Shown here in pieces: positions 12,001 through 24,051 of a DNA stretch of 64,000 bases. How positions within the stretch are numbered: the first letter of the stretch is position 1; every line of letters starts with the position of its first letter. A program made the position numbers and the translations under genes. The notes under the pieces were generated by a model that was given only the letters and a program-made list of their open reading frames with translations, made no database searches and was not told the origin of the DNA. This stretch comes from Ciborinia camelliae (Eukaryota > Ascomycota > Leotiomycetes > Helotiales > Sclerotiniaceae): positions 4,235,437-4,299,436 of the forward strand of contig JANPYM010000001.1 in assembly GCA_025890175.1 (NCBI GenBank), read 5' to 3'.

Positions 12001-15000
12001 AAGTAGTGGCAGCGCAAAGCTCGGATCGTCATCGTGAGAGTTATCATCGCCATCAGCTTTCAGGTACTCTAGTACCACCGCTACAGTATCACAGCTGCCA
12101 CTTTCTGCTGCCAAGTTCAATGCAGTTCGAAGAATTGAGTATCGGAGTGTTGGATTAAGGCATGTTTGGGGCGTGAGGGCTGGGTCTTCTGCATATTGAC
12201 GCAGTACGGTACTATCGTGGCGGGCACGACGTTCACTAGCCTCTACAACTTCTGGCTTCGCAGCAATCCTCTGTCTTTGTCGTAGTATTCTTCTGCGAAG
12301 ATAACCGATTTCATGATCACGTTCTCTTTCAAGTGCTTCACCAGAATTTGGACTTCTGTAGAGTCTTTCGTCGACCTCAATGAGTAGCTTTACTAAAGTC
12401 GAATATCCTAACTTTGCAGCTATGTGAAGTGGGATATCCCCATTCCCATCTTCCGAAGAAAGGTCAACACTGGGCTTTCTGGCTTTTATAAGAGCTATAG
12501 CAATTTCTTCGTTCCCAATTCGTGCCGCAATATGCAAGGGATTACCCACGCTTTTAGCGCATATATCAACCCTTGCTCCGTTTTCCAGAAGCGTTTGAAC
12601 ACATTCCACATGACCTTCGCTGACAGCAACATGGAGTGGTGAATTTCCATCATCGTCCACCACATCTATCGTAGCTTTGTTGGATATAAGAAGTGACAAT
12701 GCATCCGAGAGACCCAATTTTGCAGCTCGATGAAGAGGGGTTATGGATCTTTTATCCTTGGAGTTCACATTCCCACCCTTATCCAAGATGAATCTCATTG
12801 TGTTAATTTGTCCAGACAGAGAAGCTAAATGTAAAGGTGTGGAACCAGTATCTTCTTTTGATATACTAGAAGCATCTGGCTCTATGGCATCTACCAGCTT
12901 CTCACAGACCTTTAAATGCCCAAACTCTGCTGCGTGATGCATAGGCGTCAAGCCATCCAGGTACAATGTATCCGGGTCTAGCTTTCGGTTCAACATTTTG
13001 TTCTTAAGCAGCTCCTCAACAACATCCTCATAGCCATTCTGAGACGCGGCGTGTAACCCAGAGACCAAAGCGGAGTCGACCAAGTCGGACTTTGTTGTAG
13101 TATAAATTCTCAGAAGGTCCTTAACGACACCCAAATGGCCATTTTCAGCTGCGAGGCGCAGTGGTTCTAAATCAGGAGGTGTTATGCCTTGCTTCTCAAG
13201 CTGTTGGATGAGATTCAGATCTCCCCTCTCCGCTGCTATTGCAAGCAATTCGCTCTGATCGTATGATCTCTTCTGTATCATCGACAGGAGTGTGTCCTTG
13301 AGCCCAAGTTGAGCAGTGATATTGAGTGGGTTGGAAGGGTCTCTTGAACAAGCGAGTTTATTTCCCTCAATTCTTTCAGCAGCTTTCCATATGGACCTCC
13401 AATTTTCATTTTCAATCAAACAGCATACTTTGTCGAATAATGTTTGGTTTTCACCTCCAGATTTGTAATGAACGTACCAGTACCTCGCCGCATATGAAAA
13501 AATATCCGAGGGTTTCCCGGGTAGTGAGTCATCTTCGCCATTAGAGGCCGCGTTATTTATGTTTTTCGAGGTCGGACTCATGAGCAAGTCTAAACAAAGG
13601 CTAGATATACGTGCGTGCCCATAGAGGGGAGAATGGTGATGCGTGGAATCATCGATCGAGGCTTCATCAGTATTCCAGTCTATTTCATCCCAATCTTTGA
13701 CCGCCTGGAGTGCAAGGTCCCTTCCAAGTTCATCTGCAATGCTCACCATGTCACCTTGGTAGTTGAGAAAACTTCCAAATGTGTTCTTGAGGTCTTCAAG
13801 AAGGTCCTGTGGTTTATTCTCTTCGTTGATTCTGAAATTTCCTCCTGGAGTCTCCATAACTATTGCTATTGCAAGCTCTTCTATCCGCAATGGCCTGAAG
13901 GCATGCGCAATCCAAGATATGGCTTTGAGCTTCCAGGAAAGGCCTGTATCTGAAGACGAAAATAGAGCTTTGTATATATTGCTGCATGATGTCGGGATGC
14001 AGCTCACTACTTTCTCGAGTTCAAATGGCGTTGACCTTGTTTTATAATGATGAAGCCATTTGAAAACCAAGTTAATATAATAGAAGTTATTGTCTACTTC
14101 AGCAACTTCTAGGACTTTCCGACGGATGTTAGCGGAGATACTGCAGAAGTCAGGTCTTGCCAGTACGAGCTGTGAGACCTCAAATTCGATGAAACTCTCG
14201 ATATCATTTCTTAAACCTTCTGAATGATCGACATTGATACTCATCGTGGAAGGGTACTTATCCATTTCTCCATTGCCATTAGTGAAGATTATTTTTAACT
14301 TTGACTCTTTTGATTGAGTAAGCTCCAGGAATTCCATCAGAAAACGGTTTCTCCCAGGGTCGCATTTTTCGATGTCGATAATAATACAATAAATCTGACC
14401 GACGGATGGGCTAAGAACCATAGCTTGAAATAATATCCAAAGCTTCTCTAAGCCCCAATCCAATGACTCTAACCGAGTGTAAATATGCCGCACATATTTG
14501 AAATATTGCGGGCTAGCTTTAAGTAGCTGATGCATCAAGGAAGCAAATAGAGCAGAGGTACATCGACTAGACTGTTCACTTGAGTCGAATGAAAAGTTGA
14601 TAATAGTCGGCTGCAATAAATTTTGCCTATCCGAAGCAGTCTCTATAGACAATGAAAGTTCTGCAATAAATCTGGGGAGAAAGTTTGGGAATACGAAAAG
14701 CCTAGAAACGGGGCTTCCATACAGTTGCAGAACGCCAGATAATTCGGCAATAAAATCTTGATAAGTTTTGTGACTCAAAATCCATCTTGATTCGAGTGAA
14801 ACGGGTAAGATCAAAGAAGGTGTCTCTATTCTGCTACTCAGCAGAAGCAATTTGTGAAGACAGTCGATGCAGAGAGGGTCTGGCGCTGGTACACGCATGT
14901 TAGCCGGCTGGTATATTGGCAAGGGGCAATCTGATTAAAGGGCAACACTACCTGTAGATTTTGAGATTTTATTGCAAAGAGTCTCGAAGAGATTGTCATC

Positions 15001-16092
15001 CTTGGAGTTATGTATATCACGGCAGATATTCATGTGGTCCGCATGTCCACCAATAGCAGTTTCGTTCTGGATTCCCATTGTTGATGCGTATTCATCAACC
15101 ACCTAAGACAACTTCATTAACGAGATCCGACAGTAGGTTTGGACAATTGCAAACCACTTTTCCAAATGACCTGTGTTTCATAGTCTCATAAATGCTGACA
15201 GTGCTGTATAATCGAGCTAAGTTGAGATATCTTTCGTTTACATTCCTCAGTGCAGAGGAAGACCTGACAAGGATATCGGATAGAGCACCTTCATTGTTCT
15301 GGTTCGTGACATAAATGAGATTATTTGCCAAGGATTCCCAATGTGCTTGATTTTGAGCGCGATGTGGAGTGCCGAAGAATACCTGAGAACAACAGATTTA
15401 GACGAAGACTCTGGTCGTTGAAGATAGAATAATACCTACAACTAGTGAAGTACTTCTTGCAATCTCCGAATAGATCTTCTCTCTGTTTGCTATGAGTAAA
15501 ATCTTTACAGCAATAGAATTAGTACATTTGAAATGATCATGAAGTGAGATTTAGTTGAAAAGGTGATCTTAACTTGTTTCAAAATTATTCCTCCCAAATT
15601 ATGGCATATGAACACATATCTCCGAGTACTGTCCTATAGAACTTTGGGTTAGTTTGTATTATAATTCAAATAACAAGTTGATAAGCCTACATTCTTGGGC
15701 AACGTCCGAGGAGAGATTTCGTCAAGTAGTCCTTTCGCCTTCTCGTAAATCTCGGCGGCAGATATACCTTCTTCGTTGATATTGCAACCGAATGTAGATA
15801 CACGGGCATTTGGGATATAATCTGGTATTTGTTCCAGTAGCCATGAAGTATTGTTTTTGGTGGTCCACGATTGTTCCCGATCACCACAGATCCCATGAAT
15901 AGCAACAATACTAAGATTTAATAAGTACGGGGCTATCATTCCAATAACTGAAATAACCCACTCTATTATTCCATTTTGCCTGAGTATTTCGGAGTCCTTC
16001 AACTTCGTGTTGAGGGTTACCAGACCCTGATTAGGCTCTGTTGCAGCCTCGGGGGTTGGGGTTGAACAACTCAACCGCTTGAGTTGTGACAT
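9037..16092 (-). CDS. NLR/STAND-like protein: pseudo-hydrolase, NACHT-like, ankyrin repeats, SPRY (about 2190 aa)
   Basis: Nine exons (high to low): 16092-15691, 15633-15574, 15502-15440, 15382-15158, 15102-14952, 14885-9708, 9665-9553, 9523-9265, 9158-9037; all phases agree. Residues 1-300 form an alpha/beta-hydrolase (DUF676/SesB-like) domain with IVAIHG, VFFGTPHR and a late HADHMN, but the nucleophile elbow reads CHNLGG, with Asn146 for the usual Ser. A NACHT-like domain follows at about 310-650: the P-loop place (357-362) reads GSPVSR, without Gly-Lys-Ser, while a Walker-B-like IIIDIEKCD is at 468-476. About 32 ankyrin repeats (TPLHxAA) run from about 850 to 2010, with a charged Arg-rich insert near 1170-1230. 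A SPRY domain ends the protein (YFEVEI, VNFG). Fungal NLRs sense non-self through their repeats; here both enzymatic parts look dead, so a scaffold, decoy or decaying allele is possible. Intron 7 (29 nt) is doubtful, and exon 1 may hide an in-frame intron before IVAIHG. Confidence 0.8.
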
Positions 16093-16880
16093 GACTGCGA
16101 TTAATTGGTATGCAGAAGATCTCTTGAGTAAATGCGGTTCTATCTGAATTCAGCTGAGCTATAAGTTGTTGTTTTATGGGCTGGTCGCAGCATAAGATCT
16201 CTTGAAAGTCTCGCTGAGCTCCACAACACATGAGGAAACGGGCGGGTCACAACATGCTCTGAGTAGAAACTCGCTCCGCCCTCTTTGTAACACCAGGACG
16301 ACTCATAAACCCTAGTCTAGTGATTACATAAAGACCCTCCCAGAGTCATGTTCATACTGGGATAGGCTGTTTTTTAAAATTCACAAAAACTTCGCTTAAA
16401 CTATTCACTTTTTAAACTTGTTTTCACTTCTTTTTAATATCAAGTAAATAAAACTCAAGTTATTATTAGAGTTAAACAAAGTTAACATTCTATTAATTCT
16501 CCTAAAAACAAAATAACTTTCTTTTTAAAAACTTATTTTATATATTATTTAATCTTGGGTTTGATTTATAATTTAAAATATTGGTACGTTTATAAGAGTG
16601 TAAGAGGGACAACGTTGTCATTACTATGGAAGAATACTATGTACTGCTATCTAGTGTTACGCTACTAGTACTAGCGTAACAATTGGGATAGAAATAACAG
16701 AGGTCCACTGACAAGTTTTCAAACAGTTGAATCACTTTGTTCTTTCCGGAGGCTTCCCAGCTCAATTCGGGATCCTGGAACGATTGTTGAAGTTGTTTGA
16801 ATCAAAGTACTTTTTGTCACCCAAACTAAAGTGCAAAAATGCAGATTTCATCGTCTTGTGTGTCTTTAGCTTTTTCTAAA
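16093..16880. other. Upstream spacer of the NLR-like gene, locally AT-rich
   Basis: No gene is seen. About 16370-16590 is strongly A/T and resembles short RIP-affected debris. A perfect 10-bp inverted repeat sits at 16655-16681. Confidence 0.5.
16655..16681. repeat. Perfect inverted repeat, 10-bp arms
   Basis: TGTTACGCTA and its exact reverse complement flank a 7-base loop, giving a 27-bp near-palindrome between AT-rich debris and the peptidase relic. It could be the fused ends of a deleted DNA transposon or a chance hairpin. No target-site duplication could be assigned. Confidence 0.5.
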
Positions 16881-16889
16881 GTGTGGGGT

Positions 16890-17660
16890 TCACTAATTGT
16901 GTGATAAAGAGCAATATGGCGGCTATCCCTGAGGCAAGAGCTGTTGCTCAGTCGTCAATGAATAATATGTTCTCTCCTGGGAAAAGAAAGTGCAACTGCT
17001 GTCTGGGGACCAACGTGCTTGCGCCGCCGGCAGAATTCTCAGCAACAGTTTTACAGTATAAGTCATCCCAAGCAAAAGGGGATGTATTCTAAGGTGCGAA
17101 TTCATCCCTTGATCTTAGAATGCGCATACAATTGTGATGCTTTGATCCTTGGCATCCCGGATTGCCTGTCGAAGATTTTTGTATTTCTTTTCCTCCCCAT
17201 TGCCTTCCATTGTCCAAGACATAGATATTATATCCACTTTGTTATGGATGGCCTATCTCACCCCCTGAAAAATATAATTAAGACGTAAAGGCTTTTTAGA
17301 AGCAATGTTTATGGAACATACTTCAGTAGCAGATTCTTGAGTAATAATCATGCTTCTACTCGCGGATCTGAACTCGTATCCTCATCATCAACAATAATGG
17401 CGTTGAAATAGTGGATTTCGAATCAAAATTTCGGTTATTTAGATCGTCATGTTTATCTTTCCCTCAAGATGTCAACGAAGATGAGTCTTGAGCTTCTTTG
17501 GAAACTGCGTCTCGTCCTTGACATTGAGCTTGGGAATTGCCACATACTGGAGCGTATCCTCAAACTTCAGGTGCTTTGATAATCGTTCGATATCAGATTT
17601 CGATATTGAATAGCGAAGGCCCGAGAGGTCAAATTCAATTGCTTTTGCTACATTAAACAT
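16890..17660 (-). pseudogene. Relic of a subtilisin-like (S8) serine peptidase
   Basis: Minus-strand translation shows scattered S8 landmarks in the right order but in broken frames. An IIVDDEDT stretch near 17402-17375 resembles the catalytic-Asp region. VDIISMSW at about 17237-17214 is a hallmark of fungal S8 domains. An FPGE stretch near 16980 and ATALASGIAAILL near 16945-16905 match the segment after the catalytic Ser. The His block between the first two is missing, the Ser motif is replaced by a stop, and several stops interrupt the frames. S8 domains are known as effector domains of some fungal NLR-like proteins, and this relic lies 0.8 kb upstream of one on the same strand. The upstream limit is uncertain; an open frame at 17472-17660 may be its N-terminal part. 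Confidence 0.6.
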
Positions 17661-18016
17661 ATCAAAATTTCAGTGATCTTCTAGGGTCTTCGAAACCATG
17701 GTATCATCCTTTAAGTAGACATACCTTTTCCGTTCTCGTACACACTCTTCATGGCATATGCACCCCAGATTCCGCAAGCAAAATTATTTAATTTCCTTGG
17801 CAGTAGGATTTTCATTCGGCGCTTCCTGGAGGCGATGCTGATATGGCCCTATTTGATAAATCCTGAATACATAGTGCTTCTTAACTCGAATAAAGCTGTC
17901 TTCTTTCACCCGGTGATCGAGAGATTGAGAAAGGAAGCTATCGTACCCGTAGCAAATCTCCCAGGCAGATTGAACGGTCTGGTTTCTACGATGAGGGGAA
18001 AGACCTGATAATTGAA

Positions 18017-18586
18017 ATGAACTTAGCTGAAGTTGTTCACGGTACAATGCATGGTCCGACATCCCCTCGTGCAACATTGATCATCGTCGAGTTCAAATTC
18101 ATTTCCCTTCACCCATCCAACCATCGATGGCGCAAAGCAAACGTTGAACTACGATTCGAAGATGCACATGGTCCGACTCAGTTGGACCCGGCAGCGGTAG
18201 TGAAGATCGCTCCGGATTAGAAGCCGCAGGGAATGAGTCCCTCGATATCAAGTATGGATGCCGATGGGAATACGAATCCCGTTTTATTTTCGCCAAAGAA
18301 AGGAAGGCTAAAGGCACCATTAGCTGGAATCAACGCATCAAACTTGAACGATGTGAATTTAAAAAGTTATTTGCGGTCGCAACCATAGGGAATATTAAGC
18401 CCTCTCTTCCGGATAACGTCATGAAACATGGCCAAATAGATGATCCAAAGAACGTTGATGTCATGGCCGCATCGAAACAGACAGAGGCTACCATACCAAG
18501 ATCAAAATTAGCCGGTGTAGGTATGACCACACAGGCACAAAGTCCGCGGATATTGATGGACTGGATCTTGGAAGTAGTTGCCCATT
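18017..18586 (+). pseudogene. Frameshifted relic of a fungal family of unknown function
   Basis: An open frame from 18017 encodes VEFKF and RRxKxANVELRFED-like text and runs to VVKIAP before a stop at 18218. The next frame, from about 18205, continues with GLEAAGNESLDIKYG, then CRWEYESRFIFAKER and on to a stop at 18584-18586. Together they resemble a recurrent fungal hypothetical family (beta-strand-rich, with a WEYE-type core); this rests on memory of the pattern, not a search. One frameshift near 18205 without splice signals suggests a pseudogene. No convincing 5' end was found. Confidence 0.45.
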
Positions 18587-19355
18587 GATAGAGATCTCGA
18601 AACCAATGTCAGCGTATCAAAACTCCCATGCTTCTCCTCCTCTTCCATCCTATCCTAGGTCTAGGATGGAACTTATATATCTTGTTGATTTTGTGAATAT
18701 GCCTGAAACTTAGTGCAAGGTTTCCGGGCACGATATAGGACCGGATAACTCTCTCGTGATCGATTCATATAACATGAGCAGAAAATTAAGTGTGCTTGAA
18801 GGAAGGGAAAGGCGCGCACGCCCCCCCCCCAAAAGGTGTTTGATGATATATACCTGTATCGCTAGTATATCTGAATAGAATACCTACGTTTCAGGCTCCT
18901 CCTGTTATCCCCATCCTTCCCAAGGAAGGCTAAAGAGAAAATAAAAATGAAAAGAATCAGGTGATATCACGTGAAATACTATCATCTCATCCTCTCCCAT
19001 CCTATCCTGATCGGTCAATATCCTACTATAGCTAGCCTTTCAATTGATATCATCCTGCCTATCTTGGATTGGAGGATGGGATGGGATATTTAAAACGCCG
19101 TGATAGATTCTCGCATCGACATCAATCCACACTCTCCAATTTATCATGCGAATAATGAATTGAAAAAATGTGCATCTCTGTTCGAAATTAGATTGCTAAA
19201 CCCACCCCCTATTGCATGCACAATAACGAAAAGCTATCGTTTGCCTCCCACCACTAACTCTCATCCACATCCCCATCCGACCTCCCCTTTCTCCCATCCC
19301 ACAAAATCCCGACGAAAAGCACCCACGACCCAGGATAAACCGACTCCCAAATTTC
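18587..19355. other. Intergenic, nothing recognised
   Basis: Spacer between the relics and the 3' end of the oxidase gene. It contains a C9-10 run near 18822 and repeated CATCCTATCC-type text. No coding-like frame. Confidence 0.5.
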
Positions 19356-21143
19356 TCAGTTTCGACACAACGCCCCATTCCCACCAACCTTCCAGAAAAC
19401 ATCACTACCCACTGCCGCATTAGCCCAAAACAAGTATCCGGGATCATATTTCTCCTTGATCTTCAACAAAGCCCTATAATTCGGTCCAAAATAATCATCT
19501 TTCCAATGCACATTATCCCACGTCGCTTCATTCATATACGCGCCCCCGCCAGGTGTGACAGCGCGGAGTTCCTCCTGCCAGATATTTAGTTGTGCCTGGG
19601 TCATGCGGAGATCGTCGAGGTCCGCGCTCTCGGCCAATGGTTTTGATAAGGCTACGAAGAATAGCGCATCGCGCCATGATGGCAACACGGCATTGGGAGT
19701 GTAGTTACCGTGTGCAATGTTTGCCGCGACCAGAAAGATGTTTCCGCCACTATCGGTGATGTTGCGGAAAGCGTTGATGAGGGCAGGGAGGGTGGTGTCT
19801 TTATCTTGTACCGTCGAGCGTGGAATATTTCGTCCGCCAATCGCGATGTTACTAGTATATGCATTCGAAATCCAAAAGTCGTAGTGCTCGGCGAAGTTGG
19901 CGTGGACATTGGCTACGTAGCTGTTGCCGAGTGAGATGTTGAGTTCCCCAAGCTTACTGAGAAACGGTTTGAGAGCAGTGTCGATTTTATTCGTTGTTGT
20001 TACGTCGGGTAATGTAGCTAACTTCAGCGAGAAGGCCTTGGCCGTAATTGCAGAGAGTGTAGTAAGATCATCAATGGTATCGAGTACGAGCAGAGTTTGT
20101 AGCCAAGCATTAACAGCAGCCCAATACGCTGTGCTATTGCCATCATTAACAAAAGAGAAGGCCGCACCAGCCACGGGACCATCGACATGTACCCGAACCT
20201 TCATAGAAAGCACCACGGCGAAATTCCCCGCACCACCACCACTCAATGCCCAGTACAAGTCCGCATGATGCATCGGCGACACGGTCAGATGCTGTCCTGA
20301 GGCTGTTACTACCTCCCACTCTAACACCTGATCGGCTCCCAGCCCATATGCTGAAGCGAGGGGTCCATGACCACCACCTTGAGTGTAACCGCCTGTTAAG
20401 CCAATTGTGGGACACGAGCCACCAACGACACGATACCCTTTCGCACTGGCCACTGGATACAAATCAGAATATCTGACGCCTGCACCTACGTGGACTGCAG
20501 GTCCGGTGTATAGAGGGCTGCTGTAGTTGATAAAAGCGATTCCATCCAGATTGTGCATCCACAAAGCTAACGAACCTGCACCTGTGGATCGTCCGAGGAA
20601 GTCATGTCCCGTGTTCTTAATAGTGAGCCGTATATTATTATCCCGTGCAAATCGAAGACCCGCAATAACCTCTTCAGCTTTACTAACATTGAGGGCGTAT
20701 GACGCGAGGTTACCTAGAACACAGGAATTGTCCAGCCCCAGAAGAGGATTACAGGAATTATTCAGCCAATATGGAGACATGACATTAACGGGATCGGCTT
20801 CACTTGGCGCGTGTCAATTTCTGTATCGAGCCCTTTCATGTTTCATTTCAACTTACAAAGGTGATAGCATTACCCAATCCTCCTTGATTTTGGAGCATTT
20901 TGCAACATCCAATTGAGGCACGAAGCAAGGCTGGCCCAAGGGAACACCACGAATAAGTCTGCCTCCAACTGTTTGATTCAATTGATCCCAAACCGTTTGG
21001 TTGGGCCATGCGGGGTCACTTGGAAGGTATCGACATGTTGGTTCGTCCGAGAACCTTGGGGCGTAACTTGGAGATGTGTTTCCAAGAGATAATATAACCT
21101 TAACCAAGGTTAACACGGTGATGCCGCTTATAAAACCGAACAT
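19356..21143 (-). CDS. Secreted BBE-type FAD-linked oxidoreductase (577 aa)
   Basis: Two exons, 21143-20857 and 20802-19356, joined by a 54-nt GTAAGT..AG intron. The N-terminus is a hydrophobic signal peptide of about 20 residues, so the enzyme is probably secreted. The PCMH-type FAD-binding domain (about 120-300) has NTGHDF with His162, the expected 8-alpha-histidyl attachment site, and GSCPTIG with Cys226, the expected 6-S-cysteinyl site, so bicovalent FAD is likely. GGYTQGGGHGPL follows. The C-terminus has the berberine-bridge signature NYxxLxxIKxKYDPGxxFW. Family members oxidise sugars, alcohols or secondary metabolites with O2 and release H2O2; the substrate cannot be told. An ATG 24 nt upstream is in frame, but the later one starts a better signal peptide. 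No biosynthetic cluster is visible around it. Confidence 0.85.
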
Positions 21144-21167
21144 TTTATATATAAAAAAATGATACAA

Positions 21168-24051
21168 TGATTCTTGCAGTTATTAGAACAAAACAGCTTG
21201 TTTTCTTTTATTCATACGGAGGTTTTCTTTTCTGAGCCATCTCGGAGAAACTCGGAAAGTACAGTCACAGTCGTACTTTGGGTGCGTTTTGCCTGATATG
21301 TACTCTTCGGTCATTGGATTGATAATTTTCGAAAATTATATATCCGGTTACGGTGTACAATCTGTACAGATTTTGCAGATTTTACTCAATCCACCCTCGC
21401 TTAGATCTAATCCCGCACCCATACACCTACAGCTTTTCATTACAATAATAACATCTTTCTAAGACAATTTCAAACACATACAAAAAGTTATAGGTTGTAT
21501 ATTATAATGAAATCACAGATTACGTATAAAATGAACAATGCAATTAGGTTATAGAATTCAGTGTATAGACCTAGTAGATTAAGTAAACAACTAATAGTAA
21601 GAGTGATCGATTATATCTATGTTTATATGTCCAATCTTGAAGATAAAAGGCGGTAGGCTGTATTAGGTCCCTAGACTATTCTACGGCTTCCATTATACGG
21701 CTGCTGGCTACTTTCGACATATTATATTACTATATAATACAAATTGCAAATTACATCCAATACTATAATAAGACTAGTATATTAACTTCAACTTAAAAAT
21801 GCATACAAAAGTACCTATAAACAGATATTAATACAGAAAAGTTACAATTATCAATATTTTCATTTAAAAAAAAGCTTCAAAGAAATGCGAAGTCTTAAAA
21901 AAGGTTTAAGAGAAAGCAAAGTAGCTTATAAGTGTAAGTGTAAAGGAGTGAGCTGAAATCGAAGTTCTTAGTTTATTGCCACTAGTAGTAGTATTAAAAA
22001 ACTATGTAGAGAGAAGAAAGGAAGGGAAGCTTTCTAGCTTCCTAGCTTCCTTATAATCTCCACAACTACAACCAAAACCAGCTCATCATATTACAAACCC
22101 AAGAAAACATACTTCAAAAGCCCAGTATTTCAACATATCAAATCCCAGTATCCCAGGAACCAGCTACCATAGAAAGGTACCTACCTTGAGATACTATCTA
22201 CAGAAATGACATCACCTCTCATTTGTACATACATATAAACCAGCGAGCTAGGACCTCAATACGCATTACCAAACACAAGAAAGAACATTAAAGATGAACA
22301 AGAGATTAAGTTTCTCGTACCACTCTCTTCTTGATATCATATTTTCCCAGCCAGATCAGACAGATCTTCTTCAGGATTTTGGTTTGAGATATTCAAGAGA
22401 GCTTGATATGTGATGTGAAGGTTAAGTATTAGATGAAATATACATCTTTTTTGATATCCATCATGTTGATGCAATATGAACTCAGCCCGAGGGGTAATAT
22501 CCCCAAGACTTATTACATTACTTTGAACTGCCTATGCATGAGAAATTCCATGAAGCTTTAACGGGTTTTCCATATCTAAAGACTGGTCTGCAGGTTACTA
22601 AAGAGAAGAGGCAGTATATATGTAACATTAAACTCAGCGCATGATATATCAAGATTAGATTAGAGTACTCTCACGAGCTAAGTTTTATCGACTTCGAGAT
22701 CTTTAGTTTCCCAAATCCTAACTAACAGAAAATCTCCATGTTTTCTTGCTCGATTGGAAATAGACCGTTGGACGAGAATCAAAAGAAGAATAAAAGGAAA
22801 AAGGAAAGAAACTAGCAGATCTAATGATCTGAAGATTTATAACAAGGAGTCATCCAAGGACCTAAATTTGAAACGAGGAAATGCCTTCCGCCCAAGAGAT
22901 TTCTTTTTTTTACAAAAATGCCTTGGGAAATTTGAGGAATTGAAGGATATGGATGTGCAGAGTAAAGTAAACGACCGCGTGTAATGAAATGAATGCAGCG
23001 GAGGTGGGAAGTAAAGTAGAGTGTGAACAATTTGTATACTATCCAGACCACAAGGAGAAAAATTATGCCAGCGTCAGACGGCATATGCAACTCTGAATGC
23101 TTAAGCGACAACATATGACCGGTATAGTTGCAGGCTTAATCGAACCTCCAGCCTCTTTAAATTATAAACCAAAATATTCCACCCCATAAAAAAAAGCACA
23201 CAAAAAAAACAATCCAAAATAATCCAAAATCCATACCAATTCTCATAAACATATCCAACTTCGCGAAGCGACATTGAACCTGTCCAACGTTTCACCACCT
23301 CAAATCCGCCTTACCTAAGATCATACGTTTTCTTTCAGCCACCCGCAGATTACAGGCCCCATCTCATCAATATGCAATTTCGTCCATTTCTTTTGTTGCA
23401 CGTCTCTCAACATGGGATATGTCCAAATACGGCACATTCGATATGGGAAATGGTCATCGTGTTTGGGGATTGGCATAGGTGATTGACAACGAGAAAAATC
23501 TTGTTTTGAGCAAACCCAGGTGCGGTGCGAAAGTTAATGTGGTTCTGATGCATGTTTTGGTGAAATTAATCTGCGGTGTTGGCATCCGAACTGGTGAGGT
23601 TGATTTGAGAAAGGGGAAAATTGTGAGTGTCGATGAAGGGGGGGGAAGAAATTGATGTTTGGGATCGTGAGAGTTGTGTGGAAGGAAAAGACGAGAAAAG
23701 GTGGACGGGAAAAATTAAAGTTTGTATGGTGATGGTGGCTTCCTGTTGTGGCTGAATATATCAAACAATGAGTGGCGACTTTTTAGTGGGTTACTTGTGC
23801 TTCGCCACATCTCGGGACCGAAGTACCAAGTAGGCTCCGAAACTTGGTGAACTTAACCAACTATGAGTTAACGGGAGTTAAAGTAGTCCGGCCTTTTTGA
23901 GTTTGAGTCATCTTTGACTCAAAAAGCATTCGCGTGGATATGAGCCACACTTTGGACAGAAACCATGAAATATGACGCCACACATCAACACTGTATGGTT
24001 ACCTGAACGCGCGGCTCCTTCACTCAATCACCAACCACAGCTCTCCAGAGC
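21168..24051. other. Intergenic, no firmly supported gene
   Basis: A long AT-rich spacer between two divergent genes. A 39-codon frame at 22294-22413 follows a plausible leader but has no other support. A minus frame at 23101-23298 translates to a hydrophobic, Trp-rich stretch without a recognisable family. I see no RNA gene. Confidence 0.45.

Noticed and set aside
14838..14922. Start of the NLR-like gene at the first start-like codon of the 1743-codon frame (14922)
   Set aside because: Upstream exons with hydrolase motifs join in phase, and the exon really begins at 14885 after a CTAAC branch point and CAG acceptor.
22294..22413. 39-codon frame after a leader-like stretch
   Set aside because: Too short and unsupported by any motif to list as a gene.
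23101..23298. 65-codon minus frame with a hydrophobic Trp-rich stretch, considered as part of a membrane protein
   Set aside because: No flanking exons with matching phase and no family motif could be found.
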